DNA from: Ostreibacterium oceani | Lineage (GTDB): Bacteria > Pseudomonadota > Gammaproteobacteria > Cardiobacteriales > Ostreibacteriaceae | NCBI RefSeq assembly: GCF_009362845.1 | Contig: NZ_WHNW01000010.1 | Location: 1 to 64,000, forward strand | Length of the DNA stretch: 64,000 nucleotides | Direction: 5' to 3' | In this document: piece after piece, positions 1 to 10,027 of the stretch | How the letters are laid out: each line of letters begins with the position of its first letter | How positions within the stretch are numbered: position 1 is the stretch's first letter | Made by a program: the position numbers and the translations under genes | Notes under the pieces: generated by a model | The model's input: the letters and a program-made list of their open reading frames with translations, nothing else | Told to the model about the DNA's origin: nothing | Databases searched by the model: none

Positions 1-561
1 GACCGCACACGGCTTTTTTCGTGGGACAATATCACCTGGCAAGTGCGCGCCGATGGGCAAGAGGAGGATGAAGAAGTTGATTTATCCGACCCTGAGGCCA
101 TCATCCCCGCCCACCCAGGCGAGGCGGGGAAACTAACCCTTGCGGGGATTGATAGCGATGGCGATGGTATCCGTGATGATTTAGAGCTAGCGATTTACGA
201 ACGATTCCCTGGTGACCCGCTACGCGATTTGCGTTATTCATTGTATCAGCACGCCCAATCCTTCCAAGAAATGTTATTGGCGACTGAGAGCGGTAACGCC
301 GATCGCATAGAAGCAGCGGGGGATCTGCAAAGTCAAACCGGCGGGTGCGCTTTTTTAGCACTCGATGAGACATATGAAGCCGGGTTGATTGATGAGGATA
401 CGCGCTGGAATGCAAATGCTTGGCTAGAAACACTGCTGATTAATACATCGGAGCGGGCGGCAATTTATAGCGATTATAACCAGTACTGGAGTGGACGCAT
501 GATTCCCGTAGAGTTCCCTAAACACTGCGATTATTCAAATCACGAACTGATTGGCCTATAG
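1..561 (+). CDS. C-terminal part of a secreted or surface protein with an EF-hand-like calcium motif (5' end outside window)
   Basis: The frame is open from base 1, so the gene starts upstream of the window; a GTG at 43 is not needed as a start. About 186 residues are visible. Near residues 50-63 there is an Asp-rich loop (DSDGDGIRDDLE) of the type seen in calcium-binding EF-hand or thrombospondin type 3 repeats of exported bacterial proteins. The rest is mixed charged sequence with two Cys and no family I recognise. It stops 12 bp before the signal-peptide start of the broken subtilase gene, with a GGAGGA ribosome site between them, so the two probably shared a transcript. Function unknown. 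Confidence 0.6.
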   Translation, partial: DRTRLFSWDNITWQVRADGQEEDEEVDLSDPEAIIPAHPGEAGKLTLAGIDSDGDGIRDDLELAIYERFPGDPLRDLRYSLYQHAQSFQEMLLATESGNADRIEAAGDLQSQTGGCAFLALDETYEAGLIDEDTRWNANAWLETLLINTSERAAIYSDYNQYWSGRMIPVEFPKHCDYSNHELIGL

Positions 562-573
562 GAGGACGCTATA

Positions 574-3452
574 ATGATTAAGCAAATCAAACCGTATGCA
601 GTTAAAGGCCTTCTTTTCATTGCGCTACTGATATTATAGCCTCTACAATAGACTCTTTAAAAGACGATATAATCACTGTTGTTGCTGCTGGAAATGCGAA
701 TAATGATTTGCTTTTAAATAATCTTCAAGGGGCGTATGTGCCTACGTGTGAAAGTTTGTCGGCTATATGCGTAGCGGGTACTGATGACGATGATAAAAAA
801 GCTACAGACTCTAATTATGGAGATTTAGTGGGTATATCGGCGCCCTTTGAGGTCGATGTGGATTACTATGCGCTCACTAGCAGTACTGATGTAATTACTA
901 CTAAAGTACAGGGTACAAGTATTAGTGCGCCGCTTGTTTCTGGTGCAGCATATGCTGTTTGGGATAAATACCCCAACCTAACCGCTAATCAGGTCAAAGA
1001 GCGTTTACTTAAATCTGCGGATAATATTGAAGATAAGTTGGATGCCAAATACAAAGGCAAGATGGGCGCAGGTCGTTTGGATGCGTTTGAGGCGGTGTTT
1101 AATGGCAGCTTTGAACTAGCCGATGTGAGTGATGCGGGCGCGGCACAGTTGCCGACTTGGGAAGTACAGGGGATGTGTTCTGCCATTAAAAACAGCGGTA
1201 TTGATTCGGCATACGCGCGGTCTAATGAGGCCTATTACGATGGTGAGTACGTGGCATGGTGTGATACGACACCAACCGACAGTAATGACGCGTTTGGTGT
1301 CGTGGCCGATGATAAATACAATATCACATTTATCAAAAAGCCCGTCAAATTACACCCTGAGGTTGAGACGTTGCCGTTATCGTTTGACTATAATTTTGTG
1401 AGCGAAGAATACCCACGTTTTATTGGCTCTAAATACGTGGATGAATTTCGTGTGACACTCACCCCCAAAGTAGGTGAGGCTGACGGCACATGTGCACGTA
1501 GTATCGATATTGCAGACAAAGCGGATTGTGAATTAATCCGCGTAAACGTCAATGACAGCGAAATGACATTGGTTGATGGCAAAGAAACGATTCAAGCCCG
1601 TTCGTTGCTACTTTCACAAGACGTCGGTCACACGGGTTGGCAAACGGCTTGTCTACAGGTGCCTGTGGGAAAGGGTTTCGATGGCACGTTACAGTTTGAG
1701 TTAGCGAACTATGGTGACGCTGCGCTGAACTCTGCCATCTACATAGATAATATTCAATTTGCCTGTGATACAGCAGATAACGCCCCAGTCACTGACCATA
1801 ACAATGAAACGAGCGCCTATGCGCGTGTAACCTCGTCAGGTGCCGTACTACAAATCGAAGGCAGTGATGCCAAGATTGAGATTCCTGCAGGTGCAATTGC
1901 TGAGGGCGAGACACATACGTTTGTTATTCGTATTGTGCCTGAGCCCAAAAATTCAAACTATGACGCCGTAGTGGATTCGACATTCAAAACAGCGAGCGAC
2001 CACTTTGAGATTACGACCTCAGCCCCTAGCTTGTTAAAACCGATTCGTGTCACGTTGCCGTATGATTTGGCTGAGCTGCCGATCTCAGACTTTGATGATA
2101 AAATTGATTTACGACTTGCGACTGCTTCGATTCAAACAGTAGATGGCCAGCGTCAAACCTTATCACCCTTTGCTGCGGTGGAAAAAAGTGATGCAACGAG
2201 TGTTGATGACACAGCGCTTACCTATAGCTTTTTAATTGATGAGCTTAATGAGTTGGATTATTTTGTAATAGGGTACGAAGTAAATGATGTCGAAATTGAT
2301 TTGGTCACAACAATACGTAATCAAACTTATGTGTCTACAAAAAATGGTGACGTCTATGCAAGTACGGCAACAGGCAAGTTTACGCTAGTTCGAAATTTTG
2401 GTGGGCAGCAGTTAAAACATTTAGCTGTAGGCGCCAATTCTCAACATAGCATGTTGATTGATGGTTCGGGCGTAATTTATGGTAAAGGTAGAAACAATAG
2501 TGGTCAATTAGGCGCAAATTCTGATGCGTTTAGCGAGCCAAGCTATTTGCCTACTCATGATAGACAATACTATAAACCAGCTAGAAATTGTTATCATCTA
2601 GGGGCAGGGGATGCACCTGCTACATGGAAATATGTTGCAACAGGCTCCCTTGGTACGCTGGCAATAGATGATAACGATGAAGTTTATATATGGGGCAGTG
2701 GACAACGACACCGATTAGGAACGACCTCAACGCATACAATAATTAAATGCCCATTAAAATCTGTGGATATGCAAGGGTTAGGGTTGCAGGCTATGAGCAT
2801 GGAACACTCGCATGGCGCGGGGATCAGCGCGACAGGCCAAGTCTATACGTGGGGGAGTAATTCGTTTGGTGCGTTAGGTAGAGACTCCTCTTCGCGCGCG
2901 CCTGAGCTAGTCAATATTCCAGCTAATACGGGAGATACCATTGCTGACGTGCAAACAGGCTGGGATTTGACGGTTGCGCTTCAGCCTGATGGTAGTATTT
3001 GGGCGTGGGGCTCTGATCACAGTGGTGTGTTAGGGAATGGCGAAGGGAGAGCGGATAAAAACCTGCCGACTAAAGTAGAATTTCCGCTAAATGATATGGG
3101 TACAGTTGAGCCCGATGATGACGTAGAAAGAAAATTCATCAAAATTTCTGTAGGCAGAGCGCATGTCCTCGCCCTAGAAGATAACGGACAAGTTTGGGCA
3201 TGGGGTGATAGCAGTAGCGGCCAAGCTGGTGGCAGTGTTGGCAGTGTTATTTCGTCACCGCAAAGGCTTGCTTGGTCGGATGGGACGAATATCAATACAG
3301 CCTCTGCTATTTATGCGGGTAGCGATTTTAGTTTGATTTATATAGGGAATCAACTGTATGGTATTGGCTCAAATCTTAGGGGCCAGCTAGGTGGTGCGGC
3401 GCATACTGGTGTCGCCTTCCCCAGTGGAACAATAACGATTGGAAGCAATTAG
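574..3452 (+). pseudogene. 5'-deleted subtilisin-like (S8) protease with anchor, ZU5-like and RCC1 domains
   Basis: A good ribosome site (GGAGGA) precedes ATG 574, which opens a hydrophobic signal-peptide-like stretch (MIKQIKPYAVKGLLFIALL) that stops at 639. From about 606 a different frame runs to 3452. It begins inside an S8 peptidase domain, with the oxyanion-hole AAGN near 684-695 and the catalytic serine motif GTSISAP near 912-932. The propeptide and the parts carrying the catalytic Asp and His are missing, which fits an internal deletion that fused the signal peptide out of frame to the second half of the protease. After the protease remnant come a region resembling choice-of-anchor domains (about 1100-1780), a ZU5-like beta domain (about 1820-2280) and RCC1-type repeats (WGSNSFGALG, WGSDHSGVLG; about 2340-3440). 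A TTG at 708 could start the long frame but has no clear ribosome site. Protease activity is not expected from this allele. Confidence 0.7.
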
Positions 3453-3492
3453 CACTCACCTGTAGATGCTTGCCTTACGCCTGTAAGGTTTA

Positions 3493-3540
3493 ACTGGCGG
3501 CTGGTGACGTTTAGCGTCATTGGTTGCCAGTTTTTTATTT
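3493..3540 (+). terminator. Rho-independent terminator after the subtilase/RCC1 gene
   Basis: An imperfect long stem (ACTGGC...GGTGACG / CGTCA...GCCAGT) is followed by TTTTTTATTT. A smaller perfect hairpin (CCTTAC-gcct-GTAAGG) lies just before it at about 3474-3489. Confidence 0.75.
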
Positions 3541-3770
3541 TGTTTATCTCGGTAGACTGACTAGCACTGACTTCAGCATTTAAATTATCTTTATTTTTAC
3601 ACCGAATTTGTCTGTATAGGTGGGTTTGGATGCCGTGTTGTTTTGTTAAAGTGGCTTGGAGTGGCTTGGAGTGGCTTGGGGGGTGGCTGATTGAGGGTTG
3701 ATTAGTCCAGTGGTTTATCGCAGTAAGCGTTTTAGTCAGCCGTTTTAGTCAGCCGTTTTAGTCAGCTACT
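3541..3770. repeat. Intergenic stretch with two unrelated short tandem arrays
   Basis: The gap between the RCC1 gene terminator and the end of the histidine kinase gene holds three copies of a 10-bp unit (GTGGCTTGGA, 3651-3680) and three copies of a 13-bp unit (CGTTTTAGTCAGC, 3728-3766). The two units are unrelated. I see no gene in this gap. Confidence 0.85.
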
Positions 3771-5129
3771 TTAGGCTTTGATGGGTAAATGCACAATGAC
3801 TTTAAAGCCATTATCGTTTTCAAAAGACAGTCGTCCTCGGTGCGCGTCAATGATAGCCTTGACCATAGCAAGCCCCAATCCACTACCGTTTTCTGTTTTA
3901 CGGTGGCTTTCTAGGCGGAAAAAGCGTTGGGTGATTTTGCTGATTTCACTGTCAGGCACACCGTTGCCACTGTCGTGAATGACGAGTTCGGCAACGCTGT
4001 TATTGGCGATAGCGGTCAGGGAGATATTGATGTGTCCTGATTCTGGTGCGTATTTTACGGCATTGGTGAATATATTGATAATGGCCTGTGAAATTAATGT
4101 CTTATCGCCTGATAATATGATGTTTTTAGCGAGGTCTAGGGCGATGCTTTGTTCCTTTTCTTCGGCGAGGACTTCGTAAAAATCGACCACTTCGTGGACT
4201 AATGCGGATAAGTCAAAAGGTGTTTTGCGTTTTTCGACCGCGCCAGATTCTACTTGTGATATGCGCAGTAGTGAAGCAAAGGTATTGAGTAGATTGTCGG
4301 TTTCGACTAGGGCTTGTTCGGCTTCTTCTTTGATATCCCCGTCGCTTTTGCGTGCGATAGTCTCTATACTCGCTCTCAGTCGGGTGAGTGGGGTGCGTAA
4401 ATCGTGGGCGACATTGTTAGACACTTGGCGCATACCTGCCATAAGGTCATCAATTTGGTCGAGCATGTTGTTGAGATTACGGGCTAAATCTTCGATATCA
4501 TCGTTGTATTGCGTGGTGGGAATACGCAATGTTAAATCGCCCGCCATAATGGCTTTACTCACTCGTGAAATACGGTCAATGCGTTTTATAGAGCGAAAGG
4601 AAATAATCAACCCACCGACGATGCCAATAATCAGCAAACTCAATAAAGCCGTTGATAACGCATCTAAAATGTCTTTTTGGCGTTTGGTGGCATCGTAACT
4701 ATTTTTACCAATAAAGAGTTTAGTATTATCAGGGAGGGTGACGGTTTTGCCGAGAATTTTGCCTTTGCTATCGAGATTATCGGCTGCAATGACTTTGCTT
4801 GCAGGAATATCGACAAAATTAATGGGCTCATCGGATTCGGGGATTTGGCTGATATTCCCCGCTACTTTACGCCCACCTTGCTCGATAAAAAAAGCATAGC
4901 GTTCAGGCTCTATACCCAGTTGCATACTTTGATAACTGCCGATATACCGCGTGATTTCAGCATTGACCTCCTTTTCTATGCTGCTTTGGATATTTTTTTC
5001 AATCGCGCGATAAGCCACTGCGAGCATCGTCATCGAGGCAATAATAAACAGTACCGTATATAACGCGCTTAAGCGAAATATATTGTTTTTAATAAGACGT
5101 TTAAATAGCTTAGGATGATGAGTGGACAA
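3771..5129 (-). CDS. Membrane sensor histidine kinase (HAMP, HisKA, HATPase)
   Basis: This 452-residue protein is the sensor half of a two-component pair with the gene at 5171-5848. It has a transmembrane helix near residues 20-41, a periplasmic sensor of about 110 residues, a second helix near 155-178, a HAMP linker (about 178-230), a HisKA dimerisation helix with the phospho-acceptor His242 in AHDLRTPLTR, and an HATPase domain with the N box around Asn356 (FTNAVKY), G1 DSGNG (386-390) and G2 GSGLGL (415-420). All catalytic motifs look intact. The start is TTG at 5129 with AAAGG about 8 bases upstream; no ATG lies before the first membrane helix. The kinase follows its regulator, separated by about 40 bp. 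The signal sensed is unknown. Confidence 0.9.
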   Translation of the reverse strand: MSTHHPKLFKRLIKNNIFRLSALYTVLFIIASMTMLAVAYRAIEKNIQSSIEKEVNAEITRYIGSYQSMQLGIEPERYAFFIEQGGRKVAGNISQIPESDEPINFVDIPASKVIAADNLDSKGKILGKTVTLPDNTKLFIGKNSYDATKRQKDILDALSTALLSLLIIGIVGGLIISFRSIKRIDRISRVSKAIMAGDLTLRIPTTQYNDDIEDLARNLNNMLDQIDDLMAGMRQVSNNVAHDLRTPLTRLRASIETIARKSDGDIKEEAEQALVETDNLLNTFASLLRISQVESGAVEKRKTPFDLSALVHEVVDFYEVLAEEKEQSIALDLAKNIILSGDKTLISQAIINIFTNAVKYAPESGHINISLTAIANNSVAELVIHDSGNGVPDSEISKITQRFFRLESHRKTENGSGLGLAMVKAIIDAHRGRLSFENDNGFKVIVHLPIKA

Positions 5130-5170
5130 GCAGTGACCTTTATCTAAATGTGATCTGATTAAGGCAGTGA

Positions 5171-5848
5171 TTAGCTGTCTATTTTAAGCATATAACCAGC
5201 ACCGCGAACAGTAACGATAGGTTGGGTATCGATATGTGCATCGAGTTTTTTACGTAAGCGTGAAATATGGACGTCAATGATATTGGTTTGTGGGTCAAAG
5301 TTATACTCCCATACATTTTCGAGTAGCATGCTACGCGTGATGACTTGGTTGGGTTTTTTCATAAAATATTCGAGCAAGGTGTATTCGCGTTGCAATAAGT
5401 CAACGGGTTGATCGTTGACTTTGACAGTGCGCGATAACAAATTGATTTCTATTGGCCCATTTTTGATGAGTGTTTTGCCGAATTCGGTTTGGCTGCGTTT
5501 GGATAGGACCTCGATACGTGCCAGCAATTCAGAAAAGGCAAATGGCTTGATTAAATAATCGTCGCCACCCGCTTTGAGGCCTTTGACGCGTTCGTCCACA
5601 TCACCGAGTGCGGATAAAATCAGTGTCGGTGTTTTGTTGTCTGAGGCGCGCATGGTTTGGATGATTTTTAGGCCTTCGACCTCAGGTAGCATACGGTCGA
5701 TAATCATCACGTCATACTTTTCTGTCATGGCGAGAAATAACCCATCTTTGCCGTTGTCCGCGTGATCCACCGTGTGTCCAGATTCTTTCAGCCCTTTGAT
5801 GACGTAGTTGGCAACGCCCATGTCATCTTCGATTAATAATATTTTCAT
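5171..5848 (-). CDS. OmpR/PhoB-family response regulator
   Basis: The protein has 225 residues from ATG 5848, chosen over an upstream in-frame start because MKILLIEDD is the standard receiver beginning and AAAGGG lies upstream. The receiver domain (1-115) shows the acidic pair Asp8/Asp9, the phosphorylation site Asp51 in IIDRMLPEVEG and the KPF motif lysine. The C-terminal winged helix (about 130-225) has the typical IIDVHISRLRKKLD recognition region and ends with VRGAGYML. It is the transcription factor partner of the kinase downstream. The two genes are co-directional and probably one transcript. Target genes cannot be told from the window. Confidence 0.93.
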   Translation of the reverse strand: MKILLIEDDMGVANYVIKGLKESGHTVDHADNGKDGLFLAMTEKYDVMIIDRMLPEVEGLKIIQTMRASDNKTPTLILSALGDVDERVKGLKAGGDDYLIKPFAFSELLARIEVLSKRSQTEFGKTLIKNGPIEINLLSRTVKVNDQPVDLLQREYTLLEYFMKKPNQVITRSMLLENVWEYNFDPQTNIIDVHISRLRKKLDAHIDTQPIVTVRGAGYMLKIDS

Positions 5849-5980
5849 TGCTTGACCCTTTAAATTGTTTTTAAAATAGTTAACTAAGGTCAATTATAGG
5901 TGACTTTCATTAATTAAAGATGGGCTTATTGTGAATTATTTTTAATAAAAATACCAATAATTAATGTTCTGACGCGGTTG

Positions 5981-7219
5981 TTATTGGCGATAGTCCTTGA
6001 GGAAATCGGTCAGTCTGTCCATGGCATCATGGAGGACAGGCACGCTAGGTAAAAAAACCAAACGAAAGTGATCGGGCAAATGCCAATTAAATGCCGTGCC
6101 TTGGACCAGCAGGAGTTTTTGTTGGGTGACTAGGTCTAGCATGAGCTGCTCATCGTTTTGAATATTAAAACGCTGGGTATCTAATTGTGCAAATAGATAA
6201 ATTGCCCCCCGCGGTTTGGTGCAGGTGATGCCCGGAATCTGATTGAGGCGTTCATAAGCAACATTGCGCTGTTCGTGTAATCGATTGCCAGGCGCGGTTA
6301 ATTGGTAAATGCTGTGGTCATGATTAAGGGCTTCGGCAATGACAAATTGCGCTTGCATATTCGCGCATAAACGCATGGATGCAAGCATATTTAGCCCTAC
6401 GATATAATCGGTCGCACGTGCTTTGTCACCGCTAATCGTAAGCCAGCCTGCACGAAATCCTGCGAGGCGGTATGACTTGGATAGCCCATTAAATGTAATG
6501 ACGGTCAGGTCATCCTGCAAGCTCGCGATTGAGAGATGCGTGGCGCCATCGTAGAGGATTTTGTCGTAAATTTCATCCGCAAAAATAATCAAATTGTGCT
6601 TTCTAGCCAGTTCGGTGATAGCGACTAACGTGTCTTTGTCGTACACACTACCTGTGGGGTTGTTGGGGTTAATGACTAAAATCCCTTTGGTTTTTTTGCT
6701 GATTTTACTTTCGATATCGGCTAGATTAGGTCGCCAATCGTTGTGCTCGTCACACAAATAATGCCGTGCAAGACCACCAGCGAGGTGGGTGGCGGCAGTC
6801 CATAGCGGATAATCAGGCATAGGGATGAGCATTTCGTCGCCATCGTCAAGTAGTGCTTGCATCGCCATCACGATGAGTTCAGACACCCCATTGCCGATAA
6901 TAATGTCGTCAACAGACGTGTTTTTAAAGCCATGGTTCATATTGTGCGCATGAATGGCTTGCCTTGCGGCGAATAAGCCTTTGGATTCACCATAGCCTTG
7001 CGCTGCGTCTAGCTGGTCAATCAATGCTTGCTTAAGACGTGTTTCGGCATAAAGGCCAAACGGCGCTGGATTGCCAATATTGAGTTTGAGAATATCGTGT
7101 CCTGCGGCGATTAGCGTATTGGCTTTTTCTAAAACAGGGCCGCGAATGTCGTAACAAACATGGCGTAGTTTACGCGACTTATCAATGTTTTTTTTGGGCT
7201 GTATCATGCGGTTTACCAT
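5981..7219 (-). CDS. alaA: Alanine aminotransferase AlaA-type, class I PLP enzyme
   Basis: This 412-residue fold-type I aminotransferase matches E. coli AlaA (YfbQ) closely by eye: CYDIRGPVL near the N-terminus, LKLNIGNPAPFG (45-55), NPNNPTG (184-190), DEIYDKILYD (215-224) and the PLP lysine Lys248 in GLSKSYRLAGFR. The family makes L-alanine from pyruvate using glutamate in the cytoplasm. Start at ATG 7219; an ATG four codons in is also possible, and neither has a strong ribosome site. It lies downstream of psd and rnhA on the same strand, 18 bp after rnhA, so it is likely the last gene of that transcript. Confidence 0.9.
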   Translation of the reverse strand: MVNRMIQPKKNIDKSRKLRHVCYDIRGPVLEKANTLIAAGHDILKLNIGNPAPFGLYAETRLKQALIDQLDAAQGYGESKGLFAARQAIHAHNMNHGFKNTSVDDIIIGNGVSELIVMAMQALLDDGDEMLIPMPDYPLWTAATHLAGGLARHYLCDEHNDWRPNLADIESKISKKTKGILVINPNNPTGSVYDKDTLVAITELARKHNLIIFADEIYDKILYDGATHLSIASLQDDLTVITFNGLSKSYRLAGFRAGWLTISGDKARATDYIVGLNMLASMRLCANMQAQFVIAEALNHDHSIYQLTAPGNRLHEQRNVAYERLNQIPGITCTKPRGAIYLFAQLDTQRFNIQNDEQLMLDLVTQQKLLLVQGTAFNWHLPDHFRLVFLPSVPVLHDAMDRLTDFLKDYRQ

Positions 7220-7237
7220 GCGTTTTCTATGCGTTTT

Positions 7238-7696
7238 CTATGCGTCTTGGGTGGTGAGTAGTGTTTCTATGCCTTGATTGGCGAGACTATCTGCCATTTC
7301 GTTGCCAGGGTGGCCTGCATGGCCTTTGACCCAGTGCCATTCAATTTGGTGTCTTTTGGTTGCGGCATCTAATTGCTGCCAAAGGTCTTGGTTGGCGATG
7401 GGCTTTTTGCTGGCAGATTTCCAGCCATTGTTGCGCCAGACGTGAATCCATTCGGTGATGCCTTTTTTGACGTAAGTAGAGTCCGTCCAAAGCGCCACAT
7501 TGCAAGGGCGTTTGAGGCATTGTAATGCTTCGATAGCCGCCATGAGCTCCATGCGGTTGTTGGTGGTGTTGTGTTCACCGCCGCATAACGCCTTTTCGTG
7601 TCCGCCATAGCATAACAAGGCACCCCACCCACCAATGCCGGGGTTGCCTCGGCATGCGCCATCGGTGTATATGGTGACGGTAGCCATAGTGGTCAT
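7238..7696 (-). CDS. rnhA: Ribonuclease HI
   Basis: The 152-residue enzyme cleaves the RNA strand of RNA-DNA hybrids (Okazaki primers, R-loops). The four carboxylates are present: Asp12 ([11 protein letters not shown]), Glu50 (NRMEL), Asp72 (WTDSTYV) and Asp136 (NEMADSLA), with the [11 protein letters not shown] loop before the last. Length is normal. The gene starts 4 bp after the psd stop, so translation is probably coupled. A start three codons in (ATG 7687) is the alternative. In many gammaproteobacteria rnhA sits beside dnaQ; here it sits with psd. Confidence 0.95.
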   Translation of the reverse strand: MTTMATVTIYTDGACRGNPGIGGWGALLCYGGHEKALCGGEHNTTNNRMELMAAIEALQCLKRPCNVALWTDSTYVKKGITEWIHVWRNNGWKSASKKPIANQDLWQQLDAATKRHQIEWHWVKGHAGHPGNEMADSLANQGIETLLTTQDA

Positions 7697-7700
7697 GGTG

Positions 7701-8594
7701 TTAACTGAGCCCCTGGTGGTTTTTGTGTGTCGCTGACGTGTCGCGTGGTGTGTCGCGTTGTGTGTCTTTAGGTGTCGCTAATATCTGTCCTAACTGACAC
7801 GTCTCGTTGTCGGATTTGCACCAGGTTAACTGACGATTTTTTCGGATTAATATGATGGTTGACCCTAAATTGAACCGACCGATTTCAGCCCCTTTTTCGC
7901 TTACGTGTTGACTGCCAGCAAGCTCCATTGGAGTGGCGTTACCATTTGGCGTAATTTCGCCATGATAAACGGTTTCAATGGAACCGACGTTAACGGCACC
8001 AACTAACACCATGATAAAGTCATCGTCAGAATTGTCATTGCAAGCGAACTCTAAAATAACGCGCTCATTTTTGGCAAACAGCCCCTGAATATGCTTAAGC
8101 AGACTTACCGACACGCTATTTAACGCCCCTGGCACATAGCGCGCACGTTTTAGGTTTGCTTGATAGGGTATATGGATTCGATGGTAATTATGCGGTGCCA
8201 GATAGATTGTCGTCGCTTGTCCATTTTCATAACCTTGGCAGTAATCGGATGTCAATAAATCAGTTAAGGCGTAGTGGTGTCCTTTTATCTGAAAGATATT
8301 GCCTTCTTGAATGTCGCCAATATGTGCAATTTGTCCATCAACCGGGCATATCCAATCGGTTTCATTACCATAAATTGGGCGCGCATTCGGCGCTAATTCA
8401 CGGGTAAAAAAATCGAGTAAACTGTCATATTCGGCGATGCGTTGACGCGCCGCATCGTGTAAACTAGCGCCAGTAATTCGCATGTAAAACCGAATTAGCA
8501 ATGATTTAATCTGCGGCTGGCGAATTCGCGCGCTACGATACATTAGTGCAGAGAGTAGTTTTTTCGGTAAAATACGATGAATAGTTGGGTGCAT
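7701..8594 (-). CDS. psd: Phosphatidylserine decarboxylase proenzyme
   Basis: The 297-residue inner-membrane enzyme converts phosphatidylserine to phosphatidylethanolamine. It self-cleaves at an LGST motif to make its pyruvoyl cofactor; here FNLGST is at 241-246 with Ser245 as the expected pyruvoyl residue. The Asp of PVDGQIAH (Asp86) and the His cluster [11 protein letters not shown] (133-143) complete the family signature. The C-terminal 25 residues are a low-complexity tail ([13 protein letters not shown]) encoded by a small tandem duplication, beyond the normal end of the enzyme. First gene of a minus-strand group with rnhA and alaA. Confidence 0.95.
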   Translation of the reverse strand: MHPTIHRILPKKLLSALMYRSARIRQPQIKSLLIRFYMRITGASLHDAARQRIAEYDSLLDFFTRELAPNARPIYGNETDWICPVDGQIAHIGDIQEGNIFQIKGHHYALTDLLTSDYCQGYENGQATTIYLAPHNYHRIHIPYQANLKRARYVPGALNSVSVSLLKHIQGLFAKNERVILEFACNDNSDDDFIMVLVGAVNVGSIETVYHGEITPNGNATPMELAGSQHVSEKGAEIGRFNLGSTIILIRKNRQLTWCKSDNETCQLGQILATPKDTQRDTPRDTSATHKNHQGLS

Positions 8595-8719
8595 ATGGGT
8601 TTTGTTTGTTTTGTTGTCTTTAAGTTCACCCTAAGTGTGCCCTAAGTTTGCCCTCAGTGCGCCCTAAGCGACTAATCTAACAGGAATCGTCGGGTTGTCC
8701 TTGGTGAAAAGTAAGCGAC

Positions 8720-8770
8720 GTTTGGCGCGGTTTGGCGCGCTTTGGCACGCTTTGGCACGCTTTGGCACAG
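8720..8770. repeat. Tandem array of a TTTGGCACGC-like 10-bp unit
   Basis: About five copies of a 10-bp unit lie in the 247-bp divergent gap between psd and tadA. A second degenerate array of about 12 bp (CCCTAAGTGTG-like) lies at 8628-8670. The promoters of both genes must lie in or around these arrays; I could not pick convincing boxes. Confidence 0.85.
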
Positions 8771-8841
8771 GCTACAAGCCTCGTATTGTAACAATGTTTA
8801 ACCAATTTAAATAGTGAAAAATGAGTGAAAAATGAGTCAAA

Positions 8842-9300
8842 ATGCAATTAAATAATCAGGATGCATATTGGATGGATATCGCCATAAAAATGGCCGAAAA
8901 AGCGCAAAATGCGGGTGAAGTTCCTGTTGGTGCGGTGTTGGTTAGCGCGGATAACGAATGTATTAGCGTCGCGGCCAATGGCTGTATCGGGCTACACGAT
9001 CCGACCGCCCATGCCGAGGTCTTGGCGCTACGCCAAGCGGGTCAGAAACTCGGTAATTATCGGCTGCCAGGTACGACCTTGTATGTGACATTAGAGCCGT
9101 GTCCGATGTGCACAGGCGCGTTGGTTCACGCACGGGTTGCGCGGCTTGTTTTTGCGGCAAAGGACTTGCGCACAGGGGCGTGTGGTAGCGTATTTGAATT
9201 GCACCAACATCCATCGTTAAACCACAAAATAGAAGCCGTTTTTGCCGAAAATAGCGCCTACATTGCGATGTTGAAAGCATTTTTTAAAGCCAGACGCTAG
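8842..9300 (+). CDS. tadA: tRNA adenosine(34) deaminase
   Basis: The 152-residue zinc deaminase converts A34 of tRNA-Arg(ACG) to inosine. The zinc and catalytic motif is complete: HAE at 57-59 and PCPMC at 86-90, with Cys87 and Cys90 as ligands. The LEPCPMCTGALVHARV block is typical of TadA and separates it from cytidine deaminases. Two upstream ATGs (8821, 8833) run into stops, which fixes the start at 8842. darP follows after 48 bp on the same strand. Confidence 0.95.
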   Translation: MQLNNQDAYWMDIAIKMAEKAQNAGEVPVGAVLVSADNECISVAANGCIGLHDPTAHAEVLALRQAGQKLGNYRLPGTTLYVTLEPCPMCTGALVHARVARLVFAAKDLRTGACGSVFELHQHPSLNHKIEAVFAENSAYIAMLKAFFKARR

Positions 9301-9348
9301 GGCTTGCTGTTACAATAGGGCGATATTTTGAAAAAAAAGAATCAACCC

Positions 9349-9990
9349 ATGCGAAAAAAAGAAAAACAATACGATGAAGACGGGCTCGTTATCCGAGAAA
9401 ACAAAAGCGAGACAAAGCGCGAACGTGAAATCATCAAAACCTTTGTAGAAAGTATGCTAACGATAGCGGATGCCAAGTACGATGGGCTGCCCATTGATGC
9501 CCAGTTGCGTGCTGCATTGATTGAAGCCAAGCGTCTCAAGGGTAATGCCTATCGCCGCCATTTATCTTTTGTGACGCGCCTGGTGGTCGCCCAAGGCGCG
9601 GATGAAATCCAGCAAGCATTCGATAAAATCAATCACCCGTATCGCAATGATGCGACCAAAATCCACCGCATTACGCATTACCAAACGCGGTTGCTGGCGG
9701 ATGATAAGGCCGCCATTGATGAAATATTGACGTTGTTTAAAGCGGTCGATGTTCAATATCTACGCCAGCTAGTACGCAATGCGAAAAAAGAAAAGCAGCA
9801 ACAGGCAGAACGCCTCCAGTCTGAAACGCTAGTGCAGCCTGAAGTCCATGATGCGCACCCAACGTCACACCCAGCGTCACACCCAGCGTCGCACCCAGCG
9901 TCGCACCCAATGGCACAGCCTAAGCGCCCGCCACCAACGCGCAGCGAAAAACTACTCTATCAATACTTATTCAAACTCGAATTACAATAA
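9349..9990 (+). CDS. darP: DarP (YjgA) ribosome-associated assembly factor
   Basis: The family (DUF615) binds late 50S precursors and helps maturation around the peptidyl transferase centre. Signatures: a charged N-terminus with KSETKREREI, the region LPIDAQLRAALIEAKRLKG, and KKEKQQQAER late in the protein. A microduplication inserts a repeated SHPA unit (about 9860-9910, 12-bp period) before the conserved end, RSEKLLYQYLFKLE. The start is uncertain: ATG 9349, or TTG 9328, which has AGGG seven bases upstream. It follows tadA and precedes prmB, so it sits among translation-related genes. Confidence 0.88.
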   Translation: MRKKEKQYDEDGLVIRENKSETKREREIIKTFVESMLTIADAKYDGLPIDAQLRAALIEAKRLKGNAYRRHLSFVTRLVVAQGADEIQQAFDKINHPYRNDATKIHRITHYQTRLLADDKAAIDEILTLFKAVDVQYLRQLVRNAKKEKQQQAERLQSETLVQPEVHDAHPTSHPASHPASHPASHPMAQPKRPPPTRSEKLLYQYLFKLELQ

Positions 9991-10027
9991 AGCACAACAC
10001 GATTTGCCCAAATAGGAGACAGCGCTA

